64,000 bases of DNA from Dipteris shenzhenensis (GCA_047967505.1 CM106539.1); one strand, 5' to 3'; positions 44,616 to 57,304 are shown, counted from the stretch's first letter. Numbers and translations are program-made. The notes: generated by a model not told the origin, from the sequence alone.

Positions 44616-45290
44616 AATGAGCATATGTCTACTTCTCTTATGCTCATGCATAAGCATAAGCATGAGCATATGTCTCCTTCTCTTATGCTCATGCTTATGC
44701 TTAAGCATAAGCATAAGCATATGCTCATGCTTATGCTTATGCATGAGCATAAGAGAAGGGGGAAAGAGAGAGTAAGAGTGAAAGGAAAGAGGGAAAAGAG
44801 GGGGAAAAGAGGAGAAGAGAGAAGAAGAGGGAAAGGAATGAGAGATTGGAAAAGAGGAAAGAGGGAGAGAGAGAGAGAAGAAGACGGAAAGGAAGGAGAG
44901 ATTGGAAAAGAGGAAAGAGGGAGAGAAAGAGAGAAGAAGAGGGAAAGAGAAAAGAGGAAAAAAGAGACATATGCTCATGCTTATGCATAAGCATATGTCT
45001 ACTTATCTTATGCTCATGCATAAGCATAAGCATGAGCATATGTCTTCTTCTCTTATGCTCATGTTATGCATGAGCATAAGAGAAGGGGGAAAGAGAGAAG
45101 AGGAGAAAAAGGAAAGAGGGAAAAAGAGGGAAAGAAAGAGAGAAGAAGAGGAAAAGGAAAGAGGAAAAAAGAGGAGGAAAGAGATTGAAGGAGAGAAGAA
45201 GGAAAGGAGGGAAAGAAGAGGAGAGAAGAGGGAAAGAAGAGGAAAGAGAGAGGAAGAGAGGGTTCCTATGCCCATCACTGTAGCTAAGGT
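44616..45290. repeat. Low-complexity satellite, copy of 29910-30424 plus purine tail
   Basis: 44616-45134 repeats 29910-30424 nearly base for base, including the palindromic CATGCTTATGCTTAAGC blocks. After 45134 the GAAGAGGAAAGG purine repeat continues to about 45260, whereas at the other site the copia 1 LTR begins. Confidence 0.85.
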
Positions 45291-46095
45291 GCTAGCTGCA
45301 GGCCAATGCAAATAACAAAAATAATAAATGGAAAAAAGAGGAAGCACTTACCTGAAATGGTACATCCTGCTCGATGTTGTGGATTGGCCCTATAAAAGAG
45401 AGGAAAGATACTATTTTTCAAATAAGATGTTAGAGGAAACATACTATTTTTCAAATAAGATGTTAGAGGAAGGAGGAGATTACAAAAGTAACTTCTTGAA
45501 AAGAGGAGATTGAGGAGACAAGGAGAAAGAGAAGGAAGAGAAATACAAAAAAGACTAGAAGAGGTGAGTTTTCTTTCTTTCTTGAAATCTCGTTTTTGTT
45601 TCAATCCTTTGAAAACAAGCATGAAAACTAGTTTACAGGTTTAGCAATACAAGGAGAAGCACTCACAAAACTAAAGCTAACAAACAAATAACCTACATTG
45701 TTGAAACAAACTCCCCTCTTGAAGAACTTCCTTTCAAGAAGCCAAAGAGGAAAAAGGGTAGAGAGGGAGTACAAGAGCTAGGAGAAGAGTGAGGAGTGGA
45801 GAATAGAGTGGGAGGTTATCAAAAATAGGTGGGAGGTCATGATAGACTTATTTGGTGCCTTAGACTTGGCTCAAGATGAAACAGTTGATGTAAATGCTCT
45901 TAATTGATTTTTTTCATCTCAAATTCGGACATGAATATATGAGCTTCAAAGGCTTGATGTACATGCTCTCATATTTTTATTCTCTATGAGATCAAACATG
46001 TATGAAAATTTAAAAAAAAATTTCATTGGAAGAAACTAACTTTTAAGGCCTATATGGGAAAAAAAACCTCTCTGGAAAATGTCGCTATAAAATAG
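45291..46095. other. Unique spacer, no gene supported
   Basis: A 33-bp unit with CTATTTTTCAAATAAGATG is doubled at about 45410-45475. The rest is AT-rich with no credible ORF or RNA gene. Confidence 0.5.
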
Positions 46096-46390
46096 TATAT
46101 CAGTGTCGCTATATAGCGACACTTAATAGTTGCTATATAGCAACTTTTATAAAGAATCCTATATACTACACACAGATCCTATTGCAATGCTTACATACTG
46201 ACATTTAGCGCTCACGTGGCATTAATCATTGGTATGAAAAGTGGGTTCCGTAAAGTGTCGCTATATAGCGACTTTTGGTAAGCGTCGCTATAGAGCGACA
46301 CTTTACGGAACCCGCTTTTCATACCGATGATTAATGCCACGTGGGCGCTAAATGTCAGTATGTAAGCATTGCAATAGGATCTGTGTGTAG
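46096..46390. repeat. Foldback element: 107-bp inverted repeat with 11-nt loop
   Basis: 46166-46272 and 46284-46390 are reverse complements with about four mismatches in 107. The arms begin CTACACACAGATCC and end near GTGTCGCTATATAGCGAC. TGTCGCTATATAGCGACA-type small palindromes occur at about 46103, 46124 (variant), 46253 and 46284. No coding sequence. It looks like a hairpin MITE or an inverted duplication able to give a long double-stranded RNA. Confidence 0.9.
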
Positions 46391-46976
46391 TAGTGCTTTT
46401 CTTCTCTCTTTCTTTCTCTCTTTTTCTCTCTTTTATCCTCACTTTTTCTCTCTTTTTCTTTCTCTCTTTTATCCTCTCCTTTTGTCACTTTTCCTCTCTT
46501 TTCTCCTCTCTTTTTCTCTCTTATCTCCTCTCTTTTTCTCTCTCTTTTCTCCTCTCTTTCCTTCTCTCTTTTTCTCTCTTTTATCCTCACTTTTTCTCTC
46601 TTTTAACCTCTCTTTTCATCTCTTTTCATCTCTTTTCTTCTCTCTTTTTCTCTCTTATCTCCTCTCTTTTTCTCTCTTTTTTTTCCTCTCTTTTCCTCTA
46701 TTTTTCCTTCTTTTCTCCTCTCTTTCCTTCTCTCTTTTTCTCTCTTTTACCCTCACTTTTTCTCTTTTCACTTTCTCTCTTTTTCTCTCTTATGTCCTCG
46801 CTTCAATAGCATGACATTAAGCAAGCTGGTATAGACTTCTGTCACTCTAATTCAAAGAATGTAGCAGTCTGTAAATGCTTGCTCAATGTCATGCTGTCAC
46901 TCTATTTTTTCTTTTGCATGTTGGACAGAGGGCATGCTCGATGGTAATCTTCTTCTTTTCTTTTCTTCAGTTCATC
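46391..46976. repeat. Pyrimidine-rich tract and leader of CACTA second gene
   Basis: About 410 bp of TTTTTCTCTCTTTTATCCTC-type repeat followed by a short unique stretch and TTTTCTTCAG before the ATG. TGACATTAAGCAAGCTGG and the reversed TGCTCAATGTCATGCT near 46812 and 46876 are roughly inverted. Equivalent to 23461-23746. Confidence 0.6.
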
Positions 46977-48266
46977 ATGTGGCCAGGAAGCTCTTCAGAT
47001 CTTTGGGATGCCATCTTTCGGGAGTTATGTAACATTTTGGGGCACCCTCCCACTCCTAAGGAGTTATACACATACATGACGGGTACTCTAAACACCCCCA
47101 AGAATTGGTAGTACAGACTCTAAACCATGCCAACCCCACACCAGCTGAGATTACCCCAGTGGAGTCGAGATAGCCCAGTGGCTATAGAGCTGAGCCCCTT
47201 CTCCCCCATGTGGTCAGGAGGCCCTTCTCCTTCACAAAGCTGCTGACATACTCCCATGCAGTTGAAAGTCGCTTCTCTAGCTACGAGTTGCCAACGTACT
47301 CCCATGCAATCGAGAGTCGCTTCTCCAGCTACAAGTGGTCAGTGTACTAGCTCGACATGATAGGGCCGTAGGCGTAGTAGCAGGGACAGCGGTGGGGGAT
47401 GCATGGCAGAGTGCTTTCGAGGGGTAATGGTGGGGGCAGGGATGATTAGATGATGTAGACATGCCAGAGGATGATGGCACGATATTCTATGACATCATTC
47501 ACTACAAAGACCAGCCAGAAATGTTGGTTGATGAGACCCTCGCTACTGTTTGCTCTAAGTATCCTAATCCCCCCAATTTTCAGTTCATAGATAAATGGGC
47601 CAAGTGAAAGATTGTTATGATACTTGCCAATAAAAGATCTTCGCTTAAGAGACAGGCACTAGCTGAGATTGCCAGGAAAGAGGGAGGTCAACCACCAAGG
47701 GGCTAGCCCCACACCGCTCACAAGCATGAGTGGAAGAAAGCAATGAAGGCAGCCAAGGCGGACCCCAGTCTGCAGCACATGGAGGCACGAAGGTTCCAAA
47801 TGGAACAATATGGAAACATGCATTTTGGAGTAGGGGGTGTTGAATCATGGGAGGCCCAATTCGTTAGTATCGATCTCAAATTATATAGTGTTTATGTGGT
47901 TTATTAGGAGGTTGTTTCTTTGTATTAACCCCTCTGCAAATTGTGTCATCTTACAGGTTGATATCGTGGGCAAGTACCCTACTCTGATTGAGATAGCCTA
48001 CCACCACCACCATCGCAGAGGAGTTACATGGAGGCGCTTCTATGATGATGGGTTGATTACTGAGGAGTAGTATATCCGGGTGACTGGAGAGCCCCCTAGG
48101 TATTTAAAAGTAATTAAGTAATGTCAATATTGTAAATAAAGATTTTATTTTTCATACATTGATTCATGTTGTCCCTCACTTACAGGGCTCTATGACTGAT
48201 CAGGAGGAAGAAGATAAGAAAGAAGGGAGCAAAGAAGGGAGCGAGGATGCGAAGAACTTAGATTAG
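46977..48266 (+). pseudogene. CACTA second gene (Transposase_24/TNPA-like), second copy
   Basis: Starts MWPGSSSDLWDAIFRELCN with NILGHPPTPKELYTYM, then breaks near 47110. Further pieces: HYKDQPEMLVDETLA and YPNPPNFQFIDKWAK (about 47500-47610), KRSSLKRQALAEIA (47630-47670), KHEWKKAMKAAKADPSLQHME and FGVGGVESWEAQF (to 47860), an intron, then VDIVGKYPTLIEIAYHHHHRRG and RRFYDDGLITEE (47955-48070), and an acidic end stopping at 48264-48266. The order matches 23747-25024 and preserves an exon (47955-48070) that I could not place in the C1 copy. Multiple stops, so a pseudogene. Confidence 0.65.
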
Positions 48267-48519
48267 TCGTAGAAGTAGTGCTAGCTACTCTTTCTTGTAC
48301 TTGAAGCCATTGGCGTGGCTTCATGTGTCTCTTGTATATACACTCCTCTTATTTTTTGTACTTGAAGCCACAGGACATGGCTTGGCTTCGTGCTATATGT
48401 ACATACAAGCACTTTTTGGGCTATGAATTAATATACACTCATTTTATTTTTTTGGCTTTTAATTTCCTTGTGCAATGTTCTATCAATGAATGCCTTGTGA
48501 ATGAAACGTTTTGGATAAG
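48267..48519. other. 3' tail of the CACTA second gene
   Basis: Contains the doubled GTACTTGAAGCC/GGCTTGGCTTCGTG phrases seen at 25060-25140 and the AATGCCTTGTGAA stretch of 25220, then is interrupted by LTR-like sequence at about 48520. Confidence 0.55.
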
Positions 48520-50634
48520 ATGCTCCGAGCCTTGAAATCAAGATTGATTCTAAAGAGAGAAGTAGAAAACAAAAATACAATAGAAGGAGAAGGAGACTTT
48601 CTATTCAATCAAAATCATCTACAATCAATCCTGGAGTCACAATACTCCATGTACGAAGCTTGAACTGCCCCCCCGATCTATTCTCACTCTCACTCTCACT
48701 CGCATCAGATTTCTCACTCTCACTCACACCAAGGCGCTTCAATGAATCTCACTCTCACTCAATATGATACAATCATAGACGAAAGAAGAATCTCACTCTC
48801 ACTCACTCTCTCACCCTCAATTTCTGAGCTTCTGAAATATGCTACCTTAGTGCCTCTGTGTATGTGACACTCCAATTTTGTATATGAAATGTTTTGGAGT
48901 ATATATCACAGATAGTGTTAAAAAAGGATGGTTTTGATGTTTTGAAGGTTTTGGGAAAGTTTGGTGTTGGTCGAAAAAATTTGGTTTTTGTCCATTATGG
49001 TGTCGGCTAGATTTTGTGACTTGATTTTGAGTTGGTTAGAGAAATAATTTGAAGAAACTTTGTATGATAGAGTTTTAGATCTTGTTGAGTAGAAAAACTT
49101 TGTCCGAATGAAAAATTTGTGGTTCACTCATTTGCATGCTTTTATGGAGGTCAGAAGTTACTAATAAAGTGGTTTTGAGCTAAAAGTGCATCTAGATTTC
49201 CGTGTCGAGTTGCAGGCATTAGACGGAGGTCGAGATGGAAAAATTAGCCATGAAAGGTTAAATGCAAAGGGAAATAAGAGGGTCTGATCTTCGAGATGAG
49301 CTATTGAGCTTGTCCATTGGATCTACGAGGCAGGCGTGGTGATGCTCCAAATAGGGCCGTTTTCATGCCTTCTTAAAAAAAAAGACGTGGAAATTCCGTA
49401 CGCGTTTGCTATTATAAGCGCATGCTAAAAGAAGGTGAAAAGCACACGCATGCTTTTCGAGAAAAACTATTTTTGGCCGATTTTGGAGGTCTTTGGCGGC
49501 TTATTTTGGAGTTGTGAAAGGCTATAAAAGAAGAGGAGATCGTGAGAAGGAGAACACACAATCCAATGCACGCATATCGAGGCTGAGCAAAAGAGAAGAG
49601 AAGGCACGCATCTCGAGGTTGCTCGAGCGAAGAGAACGCACGCATATCGTGTCGAGGGAAAGAGAAGAGAAGGCACGCATCTCAAGGTTGCTCGAGCAAA
49701 GAGAAGGCACGCATATCGAGGCTGAGCGAAAGGAGAAGGCATGCATCTTGAGGTTGCTCAAGCGAAGAGAAGGCACGCATATCGAGGCATTGGGAAAGTG
49801 ACAATAGCGCATGCGGATCGAGGCAGTGCAAAGAAGAAGATAAGATCAGGATATTTTGAGAGTGAGAGTGTGATTGAGATTTGATCATTTGATCATCTGA
49901 ACATCTTCATGCGAGTGAGAGTGAGAGTGAGAGTGAGATAGCTCGGGGGTGGACGGGTGGTATCGAGCTCCTTCATGGAGTGATTCTTCTCCAAAATTAT
50001 TGTAAAGACTCATCAGTTTGATTCATACTGCAATCTCTCTTCTTGTTCATTCGTGATTGTTATCTTGCTACAATTTTGATCATGATTGTGAAAGAACGGT
50101 GCGTGATAGCATATTCTGAGTTTCTGATTTAATAGATCATATAATTAGATCTCAACCTTTTCTATAAAGTTGTAGATCTTAATTTCAGCTTTCGAACAAA
50201 AAAAAAAGCTTCTCAATCTGAGCTCAAAATCGAAAGTTATGGTCGAAATAGTGACTGTTGTCTTTATCCAAGAAATGTGCGACCTACTTTTGCCCACTTT
50301 TAGCTGCCTTTTCCACTTGTCCTACTTTTCTTGCCCTTCACGACAAATTTGCTCTATTATTGGATCATTCTAGCAATAACTTTAGTTCTTTTTAAATCAA
50401 TCACTCCTTTCCAAGCTCGACTTTAGAATCCACAAAGCTGGACCTTCCTTTAAACCTCCAACTTTGGATATAACTCCCATGCATATATATTTATTTTATT
50501 GGATTTGTTAAATTTCAAATCACTTATTAGTATTTTCAAAACACAAACATGACTTCACAAATAACTACTACCACTAAAACTAAAAAGAAATTTATATAAA
50601 AAATATGGAGCTTCACACAAAAATGTGGAGCGTC
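48520..50634. repeat. Composite LTR region of Ty3-gypsy type
   Basis: On the minus strand an LTR seems to start at TGTGACGCTCCACA (50634) directly after a polypurine tract GAGAGGGGGCGAT, and an LTR 3' part lies at about 48522-48740 (same orientation as 53731-53915: CCTTGAAATCAAGATTGATTCT and CAATACTCCATGTACG). Between them 49870-50040 carries a similar sequence in the opposite orientation (GTGAGAGTGAGA, AGCTCGGGGGTGG, CATGGAGTGAT), and TGTGACACTCCA at about 48864 opens a plus-oriented LTR-like start. The likeliest reading is two related LTRs in opposite orientation, one nested in the other; borders are approximate. Confidence 0.45.
49565..49800. repeat. Tandem minisatellite inside the LTR region
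   Basis: About three and a half copies of an imperfect ~66-72-bp unit made of GAAGGCACGCATATCGAGGC and GCATCTCGAGGTTGCTCGAG, with the phrase GTTGCTCGAGCGAAGAGAA recurring. No protein function is inferred. Confidence 0.75.
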
Positions 50635-53600
50635 ACAATCGCCCCCTCTCTTAAAAACTTTGTCCTTAGAGTTTAAAAGAAGGAAACTCAGCAATAAGTG
50701 AATCTAAATCTACCCAAGTAGAATCCTCTAAAGGATATACATCCCATTTTACCAAAACTTCTACTGTTGTTCTACTCGGTTTGTCTATCCAAAATAAGCT
50801 AGGGTTCAACCTTGAACATTCCATCTTCTTGAATTCTAGATGTGTCCTGAAAAACATGAGAAGGATTAGCAAGATAACTTTTCAATAAGCTCACATGAAA
50901 AACATGATTTACTTTGGCAATTCAAGTTGGTAAGCCAATGTTCCCTCTCGCTTTAATATTTTGAAAGGTTCTGCGAAACGAGGTGAGAGCCTTCTATCTC
51001 TACCAGGAATTAAATTACTTTTGTTAGGAATGATTATCAAAAATACCATGTCACCCAACTTGAATTCTCGAAAACTATGGTTCTTGTCATAATAACGTTT
51101 TTGTCTGTCCTGTGCTCTTTTAATACAATGTTGGATGTGTTTGCCTTCCACATCCATCCTCTCAAGCATTTGTTTTGAAATCTCAACTTTGTTCTCAGAA
51201 TCAGAGAGATTAATTGGTGAATGACAATTTTGGCCATATATAGCTTCAAAGGGAGTCATTTGAATTGAGCTATGCCACAAACTATTATAAGCAAACTCAG
51301 CCAAAGATAAGAATTCAATCCAATTATTTTGCTTCTCATTAACATACATTCTAAGAATGTCTTCTAGAAAACGATTTACTATTTCAATTTCCCCATCTGT
51401 TTGCGGATGAAATGCTGTGCTCATTTTAAGTTCAGCTCCTATGGCTTTAAATGTAGCATGCCAAAAATTAGATGTGAACTTGGAATCCCTGTCAGAAACA
51501 ATACTCTTAGGCATATCGTGCAAGCGAAAGATTTCTCTTACAAATAATTTTGCTACCTCAAGAGCACCATCAGTCTTTTTCAGTAAAAAGAAATGGGCCA
51601 TTTTGGTCAAACGATCAACAACAACAAGAATAGTATCATACCCCCCTCTAGTAGTAGGCAATTTAGTGATGAAGTCCATTGAAATAGATTCCCACTTTTG
51701 AAGAGGAATGTCTAGGGGTTCCATTAGACCCAATATAAATTCCCATTTACTAAGTGAAATCTTCCCTAGACTCTCTCAGAATGATCCTTGACAAGCTTAT
51801 CAAGGATAAAAACATAAAAAGGATCTTGTTCAATTTCAGCCTTAATGGTTTCCATTAAATCAGAATGAGCAATGGTTAGTGCATTCACAAGAGGACGTCC
51901 ACTCAAAGCATCAGCCACCTTATTCTCTTTTCCCTTAATGTATTTAATCTCAAAATTGTATTCCAAAAGAAGATCCATCCATGTCCTCTATCTAGTATTC
52001 AACAAAGGTTGAGTAAAAATATATTCGAACTTTGATGATTCATTCGAATTTCAAACTTCACATCAAGTAGAAAATGTCTCCAATGTTTCAATGCATGAAC
52101 AACAGCAAGCAGTTCACGATCATGAGTGGGGTATTTCTCTTCCTGTTTTCTAATTTTTCTAGACTCCTATTCCACTACTCTACCATCTTGAGAAAGAATA
52201 CGTCCAATTTGTGTCCCACTCGCATCACAAGTCACAATAAAAGGTTTTCCCAGGTTAGGTATCTTCAAGATGCAATTTTTTGCCATCTTTGCTTTTAATG
52301 TATCAAAAGCTTCTTGACATTTCTCATTCCATACAAATTTGTTTCCTTGCTTTATCAGGTCTGTCAAAGGCGATAATATTTTAGAAAAATCCTTGATATG
52401 TTTTTTCTCATATTGTGCCAAACCAATAAAACTCCTCACATCTCTCATTGTTTTAAGCCTTGGCCATTCTTGAATCACTTTTACTTTGTCAAGATCTATA
52501 TGGATGCCTTCAAATAACTCGTCCCATATAAACAATTTTATCTTTAGCAAAGAAGCATTTACTCCTAAGATGCATCTCATGTTCTTTCCCATTCTTTGAA
52601 TATACCAAAATATAATCTAGGAAAACTAAAATAAAATCATCTAGAAATTCATGAAACATATCATTCATCAGACACCTAAAAGTTGTAGGTGCATTGGTCA
52701 GTCCAAAAGCAAGAAGTATGAATTCATAATGACCATATCGAGTTCTAAAAGCAGTCTTTGGGATGTCCTCTTTCTTAATACATATTTGATGATATCCCAA
52801 TCTTAAATCAAGCTTGGAGAAGATTGTGCTTCCACTCAATTGAGACAACAAGTCATCTATGTGAGGTAGAGGATATTTATTCTTGATGGTCTACTTATTT
52901 AATCCTCTATAGTCAATGCATAACTTGTATGTTCCATCCTTTTTCTTTTGAAATAAAAGTGGAGCACCCCAAGGAGAAACACTAGGTTGAATAAACCCCT
53001 TTTTTTGTAAATCCTCTAATTGCATTTTCAATTCCTTCAATTCATCCACATTGAATCTATAAGGGGCCCTACAATAAGGTCAAGTTTCTGGTTCTAGTTC
53101 TATAGCATGGTCAAGATGTCGAGGTGGTGGCATCCCTAGTAGATCATCAGGATAGATATCAGAAAACTCATCAAGGATTTTTCGAACATATTCAAGTTGT
53201 TCTTCCTTTTGATTCTCTCCCTCAATCTTTTGGGTTTCCTCCTCAATCTTTTCAGCAAATACTAAGAATGTATCAAAACTTTGTCTCATTCCTCTTAACA
53301 ATTTCATGGCTGAAATAAGAAAAGCTTTACTTTCCCTTTCCTCTCCTTGAATAACTTGATTTCTACTATCTACCCTAGAAAAGCTTATGGTTCTCTTTCC
53401 ACAGTTAATTAAGATTTTGTTTTGAAATAGCTAGTCCATTCCAATTATGGTGTCATGCTTCCCCATGTTTATGGCATAAAAATTCCCCTTACACTTTCTA
53501 TGTGCTAAGGTAAACTCTAAATTCTCAATCCCATATGAATTTCTATCTGAATTAGGTCCGTCTTCCGGTAGATCTCTATATGTGCAATTCCCCCATAATT

Positions 53601-53730
53601 TGAGGAATCCCTTATATGCTTCCGTACAGGTGGAGGTAGCTCCGATTCTTCCATAAGACCTTGGGTATAGTGTATTTTCCCATTAGCTAATTGGACAAGC
53701 TTTCTTATCTTATTCCCAACTTCTAAGTGT
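50635..53730 (-). pseudogene. Ty3-gypsy (chromovirus) pol, decayed
   Basis: Minus strand. Protease/linker piece (53517-53730), then IYPDDLLGMPPPRHLDHAIELE (about 53080-53170), RT with [27 protein letters not shown] and a mutated FLDYILVYS where YxDD is usual (52510-52851), RNase H-like segment (52167-52592) with GLAQYEKKHIKDFS and VTCDASG, KGKENKVADALSGRP (about 51900), integrase core with KWESISMDFITKLP, VVVDRLTKMAHF, FHPQTDGEIE (50909-51733), and a chromodomain-like end VLVKWDVYPLEDSTWVDLD (50666-50790). Stops or frame changes separate the pieces. Between NGNLYW and LMEPLDIPLQKWE the HHCC zinc-binding part of integrase is absent, and most of gag is absent. Confidence 0.8.
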
Positions 53731-53915
53731 TGTGTCCTTTGAACCTTGAAATCAAGATTGATTCTATAGAGAGAAGGAGAAAACTGAAATACAATAGAAG
53801 GAGACATTCTATTGAATCAAAATCATTTACAATCAATCTTGAAATCACAATACTCCATGTACGGATCTCGCACCTCACCGCCCCCGAGCTATTTTCACTC
53901 TAACTCTCACTCTCA
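53731..53915 (-). repeat. Ty3-gypsy LTR fragment (5' LTR 3' part)
   Basis: Matches 48522-48740 in the same orientation (CCTTGAAATCAAGATTGATTCT, CAATACTCCATGTACG, CTCTCACTCTCAC). It is cut at 53916 by the terminus of CACTA fragment C4. There is no recognisable primer-binding site next to it, so the internal 5' part of the element has been deleted. Confidence 0.65.
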
Positions 53916-56190
53916 CACAACAAGACAAAGCAACTATAGAAGCACTTAGTAGATGCACAAAATAGCGAACGTGTCTATAGGAGCTACAAGAATAGCAAAA
54001 ATATAGGCGCATCTAATAGCACGTCTATTAGCACGTCTACACTGTGACTTAGACACGGATTTAGATGCAAAACAGAGAGTACATAAAGTGAAATTTTGAT
54101 GCAGACTGATAAATGTACATTACTGCTTTCCTAACATTGCCCATGATTACCAAAGCACATAATTTTAACAAAAATATCAATTCTTTTTGGCAAACTCACA
54201 TATACAAAAATAAAGAGGTGAGAAGAATGAGACAATATGTAAAATAGTTTTGCCAATATCAATGATTGGCTACGGTTCAATCTCATCCTCAATGAGATTT
54301 GCAAATACATTCAACCCACTACTACTTGTGCTACTCATGTGCTCATTGAAATTAGCATCACCAATGGTAGGCTCATTCTCACGGGTAATGGCCTCAATAT
54401 CTATATCTCATATCTCATGATCACCCTCCTCTCTCATATCACGGTCATCATCACCTCCATGGCCATGATCATCTTCGATATGCTCCATATTAGTAAATGT
54501 ACTATATCATCACTTTGGAATGTGGCGTAATAGATATGACATGCCACCACCTATTATTATCCACCATTGGTTGATAGACAACCTAATTTAGACACAAATA
54601 CAATCATGTTATTTTCCTTGCATTGAAGGTATCAAATATTTAAAAGTGAGTATTTTTATATGTGTGTACAATATCTATTCACATTGTTGTGGTAGTACTG
54701 GTGTTTCCTTCTTACTTTGCCAAAACTTTCTGGAGTCAATAGTTACAAAGCCATTTGCATGGCGTTTGATTGTTGCATTAGGGCCTCTTTCCACCATGTC
54801 CTTAAACCACTTTACATCCAAAACATACACAAAGAAGTGTCAAAAGTCAAGCTTAATAATATCTTGGATTATGCCATAATAATCATCCATGGCTCCATTG
54901 GCTCCCTCAAAGCTATCAATGACGCCGCAATCTTGTTTGTTTCTCTTATCATCAATCCGTTGTGTTCGAAAATGTTTGCTCTCACACCATATAGCATTGA
55001 ACATAGTACACTACAATAAGACAAAATCAATTAAATAAGCAATCTAAATTGTTGAAAGCTCCTAACTTATGCATAACATTCTATATACTGACCTTGCTCA
55101 TGCATCCCCTAGCATACTGCCATTCTTCCATTGTGATATGCATCCCCTCATCTCTCTCTGCTCTCTCCATTTCATCAAGTAGCCAATCCACATGAATATC
55201 CTCTGGAACTGCTCTTAGATGTTGAGGGTATGGCACATGAGATCTGTGGTGTGTACAAAAGAGGGCCCTTTCTCCTTGTCTTCTTGCCTTTGCATCCTCA
55301 TATCTTGTCATCTATCTTTTCATCACATCACTATTAAGCATGCAATAGAGGTTGATATTATTAAGCAACTCTGTGTCTATTACTTTGATGCATCCTTTTC
55401 CTTGAGGCACAATAGAGGTCATCCTTAGGTCTTTATCATTTGTCCATAGTCGTGGGATAGAGCTATCCACATCAACAAGAAACTCAAAAATATATACAAG
55501 TGACTCTTGTACCAACCAACCCTCAGCCATGCTACCTTTGGGTCTTTCCTTTGTCTCACAAAACCCTTCAGGGTCTTCATGAAGCACTCAAGGAAGAACA
55601 ACCATCGTGCACGTATAGTACCGCATATAGCAATCTCATCTACCAAATGCACTATGAGATGTAGTTGGCTTGTGATAATAGAACGTGGATATGTCTCCAC
55701 AAAACAAACCACCTCCACTGACATAACTCGAGCATTCTCAAGCGTAGTGGGATCTATTTCCTTTGAGCTCACATACCTAGAAAGGAAAAAGTATGCCATA
55801 TTAGCAATATGAACACCTTGCATTCTGTAAAGTACCTCACAAGCTCGCCCATCTTGTAAATACAATATTCACATTTTGAATCTTGTAAAGTACCTCACAA
55901 GCTCACCCATCTTGTAAATACAATCCTTCACATCCTTCGATGCACTACGAGAAATGCTAGTAGGTAGTATGAACTAAATACATGAGGAATGGTTGATTAG
56001 TTGCTTCTAATTCACTCAAAAATTTGAAATGAAAAAGATATTATGCACATAAAATACTTACTTGGAGCATCTTGTGCCAATCATCAGATTTCAAGCCATA
56101 TAATTGCTCCACCTCTTTTCTTGCTCTTTGTGAAGGCCCCCTTCAAACACCTCATGCATCTAGTGGGAGTATAAATTGTAGTGATCACAA
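53916..56190 (-). mobile_element. CACTA fragment C4: left end and TNP2 C-terminal half
   Basis: Starts CACAACAAGACAAAGCAAC at 53916, then subterminal motifs (to about 54070), a 3' UTR-like stretch and the C-terminal half of TNP2 on the minus strand. The sequence parallels 1-1640 of C1 but is cut at about 56190, so the catalytic block is missing. Confidence 0.75.
54300..56170 (-). pseudogene. CACTA TNP2-type C-terminal half (C4)
   Basis: DUF4218-like part at 55425-55865 (VHLVDEIAIC, FMKTLKGFVRQ, RWLFFLE) with a frameshift in RPEGSMAEG at about 55550; linker 55081-55311; DUF4216-like part 54600-54890 with IIQDIIKLDF followed by a TGA (probably CGA to TGA). The segment around 55740-55815 (RYVSSKEIDPTTLENARV) fills a stretch deleted from C1 at about 1363. 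Confidence 0.75.
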
Positions 56191-56924
56191 GTATCTTCTC
56201 ATCATCATCTTAGCGGGCTTGAATGAGCAATACAAAAGAATAATGGATGCGATGGTGATCGTTCCAGGTTGCTCTAGTCATTCCAGTATTGCAGGTTAGC
56301 CAGATATGGAAAGATAAAAAAGTCTAGCATTGAATGCTTTTATGTTGTTGCAATGCTCCTTCATGATTCTAGGATGTATCAACTTCTGCAGTGTTTGAGT
56401 ACCTGTCTTCTTCGACCCTCCAAAACCCAGTTAGAGATGCACCATCTTTTCTTTCACAGTCCACCATGAAGATTGCACCTTATTCATATATTCATCATTG
56501 TAAAGATTGGAGAACTCGTCTTCTTTGACCCTCCACAATGTAGATGGAGATGTTAGGTCTTTTCTTCCACCCTCCACTATGAAGATTGCTTCTCTATATC
56601 GACAACAATGGCAACACCAATTCTTCATCTTTTTTGCATTGAAATCAAACATGCCTTGACATACACTCCACGGAGTGTCCAAATTTTTAACATGATCGAT
56701 GTCATCTTGACTCGGTTTGATGGAGCATGAATTGATATGGGCTCATCCAAAGTGTTACCTTCTCCATCTATGACCGAGAAGTCATTGTGAGATTAAACTT
56801 CAATCTCAGGGGATCGTTTTCATGTTTTTCTCAAAGTAAAAAGTTCCATCTCCCATCTTCACAACTAAGATCCAGGGCAAGAGAGAAGAAGGTTCAACAA
56901 AAATTTATCAGGCTCGAAGGCGAT
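56191..56924. other. Unassigned sequence between two CACTA fragments
   Basis: The plus-strand piece ILAGLNEQYKRIMDAM near 56205-56255 resembles a copia gag UBN2 motif and may be a retroelement scrap. CTTCTTYGACCCTCCA occurs twice (56408 and 56518), each followed by a similar stretch. A minus-strand reading 56431-56682 with CHCCRYRE is not recognised. No functional gene is supported. Confidence 0.4.
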
Positions 56925-57304
56925 CACAACAAGACAAAGAAACTATAGATGCGCTTGATAGACATGCAAAATAATGGCCCCATCTATAAGCACTGCTAGA
57001 ATAGTGAAAATATGGGCACATCTAATAGTGCATCTATTTATGCATCTAATAGCGCGTCTGCACTACAAATTAGACACAAATTTAAACACGGACTTAGACA
57101 CAAAACAGAGAATACAAAAAGTGAGCTTTTGGTGCAAGCTGATAAATGTACATCACTGCTTTCCAAACATTGCTCATGATTACCAAAGCACATAATTTTA
57201 ATAAAAATATAAATGATTTTTGGCAAACCCACATATACAAAAATTAAGTGAGGTAAGGAGAATGAGACATTATGTAAAATAGCTTTGCCAATATCAATGA
57301 TGGG

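Noticed and set aside
48650-48800. CACTCTCACTCTCACT repeats as a possible regulatory microsatellite
   Set aside because: Short, part of the LTR sequence and present at the equivalent place at 53890-53915.
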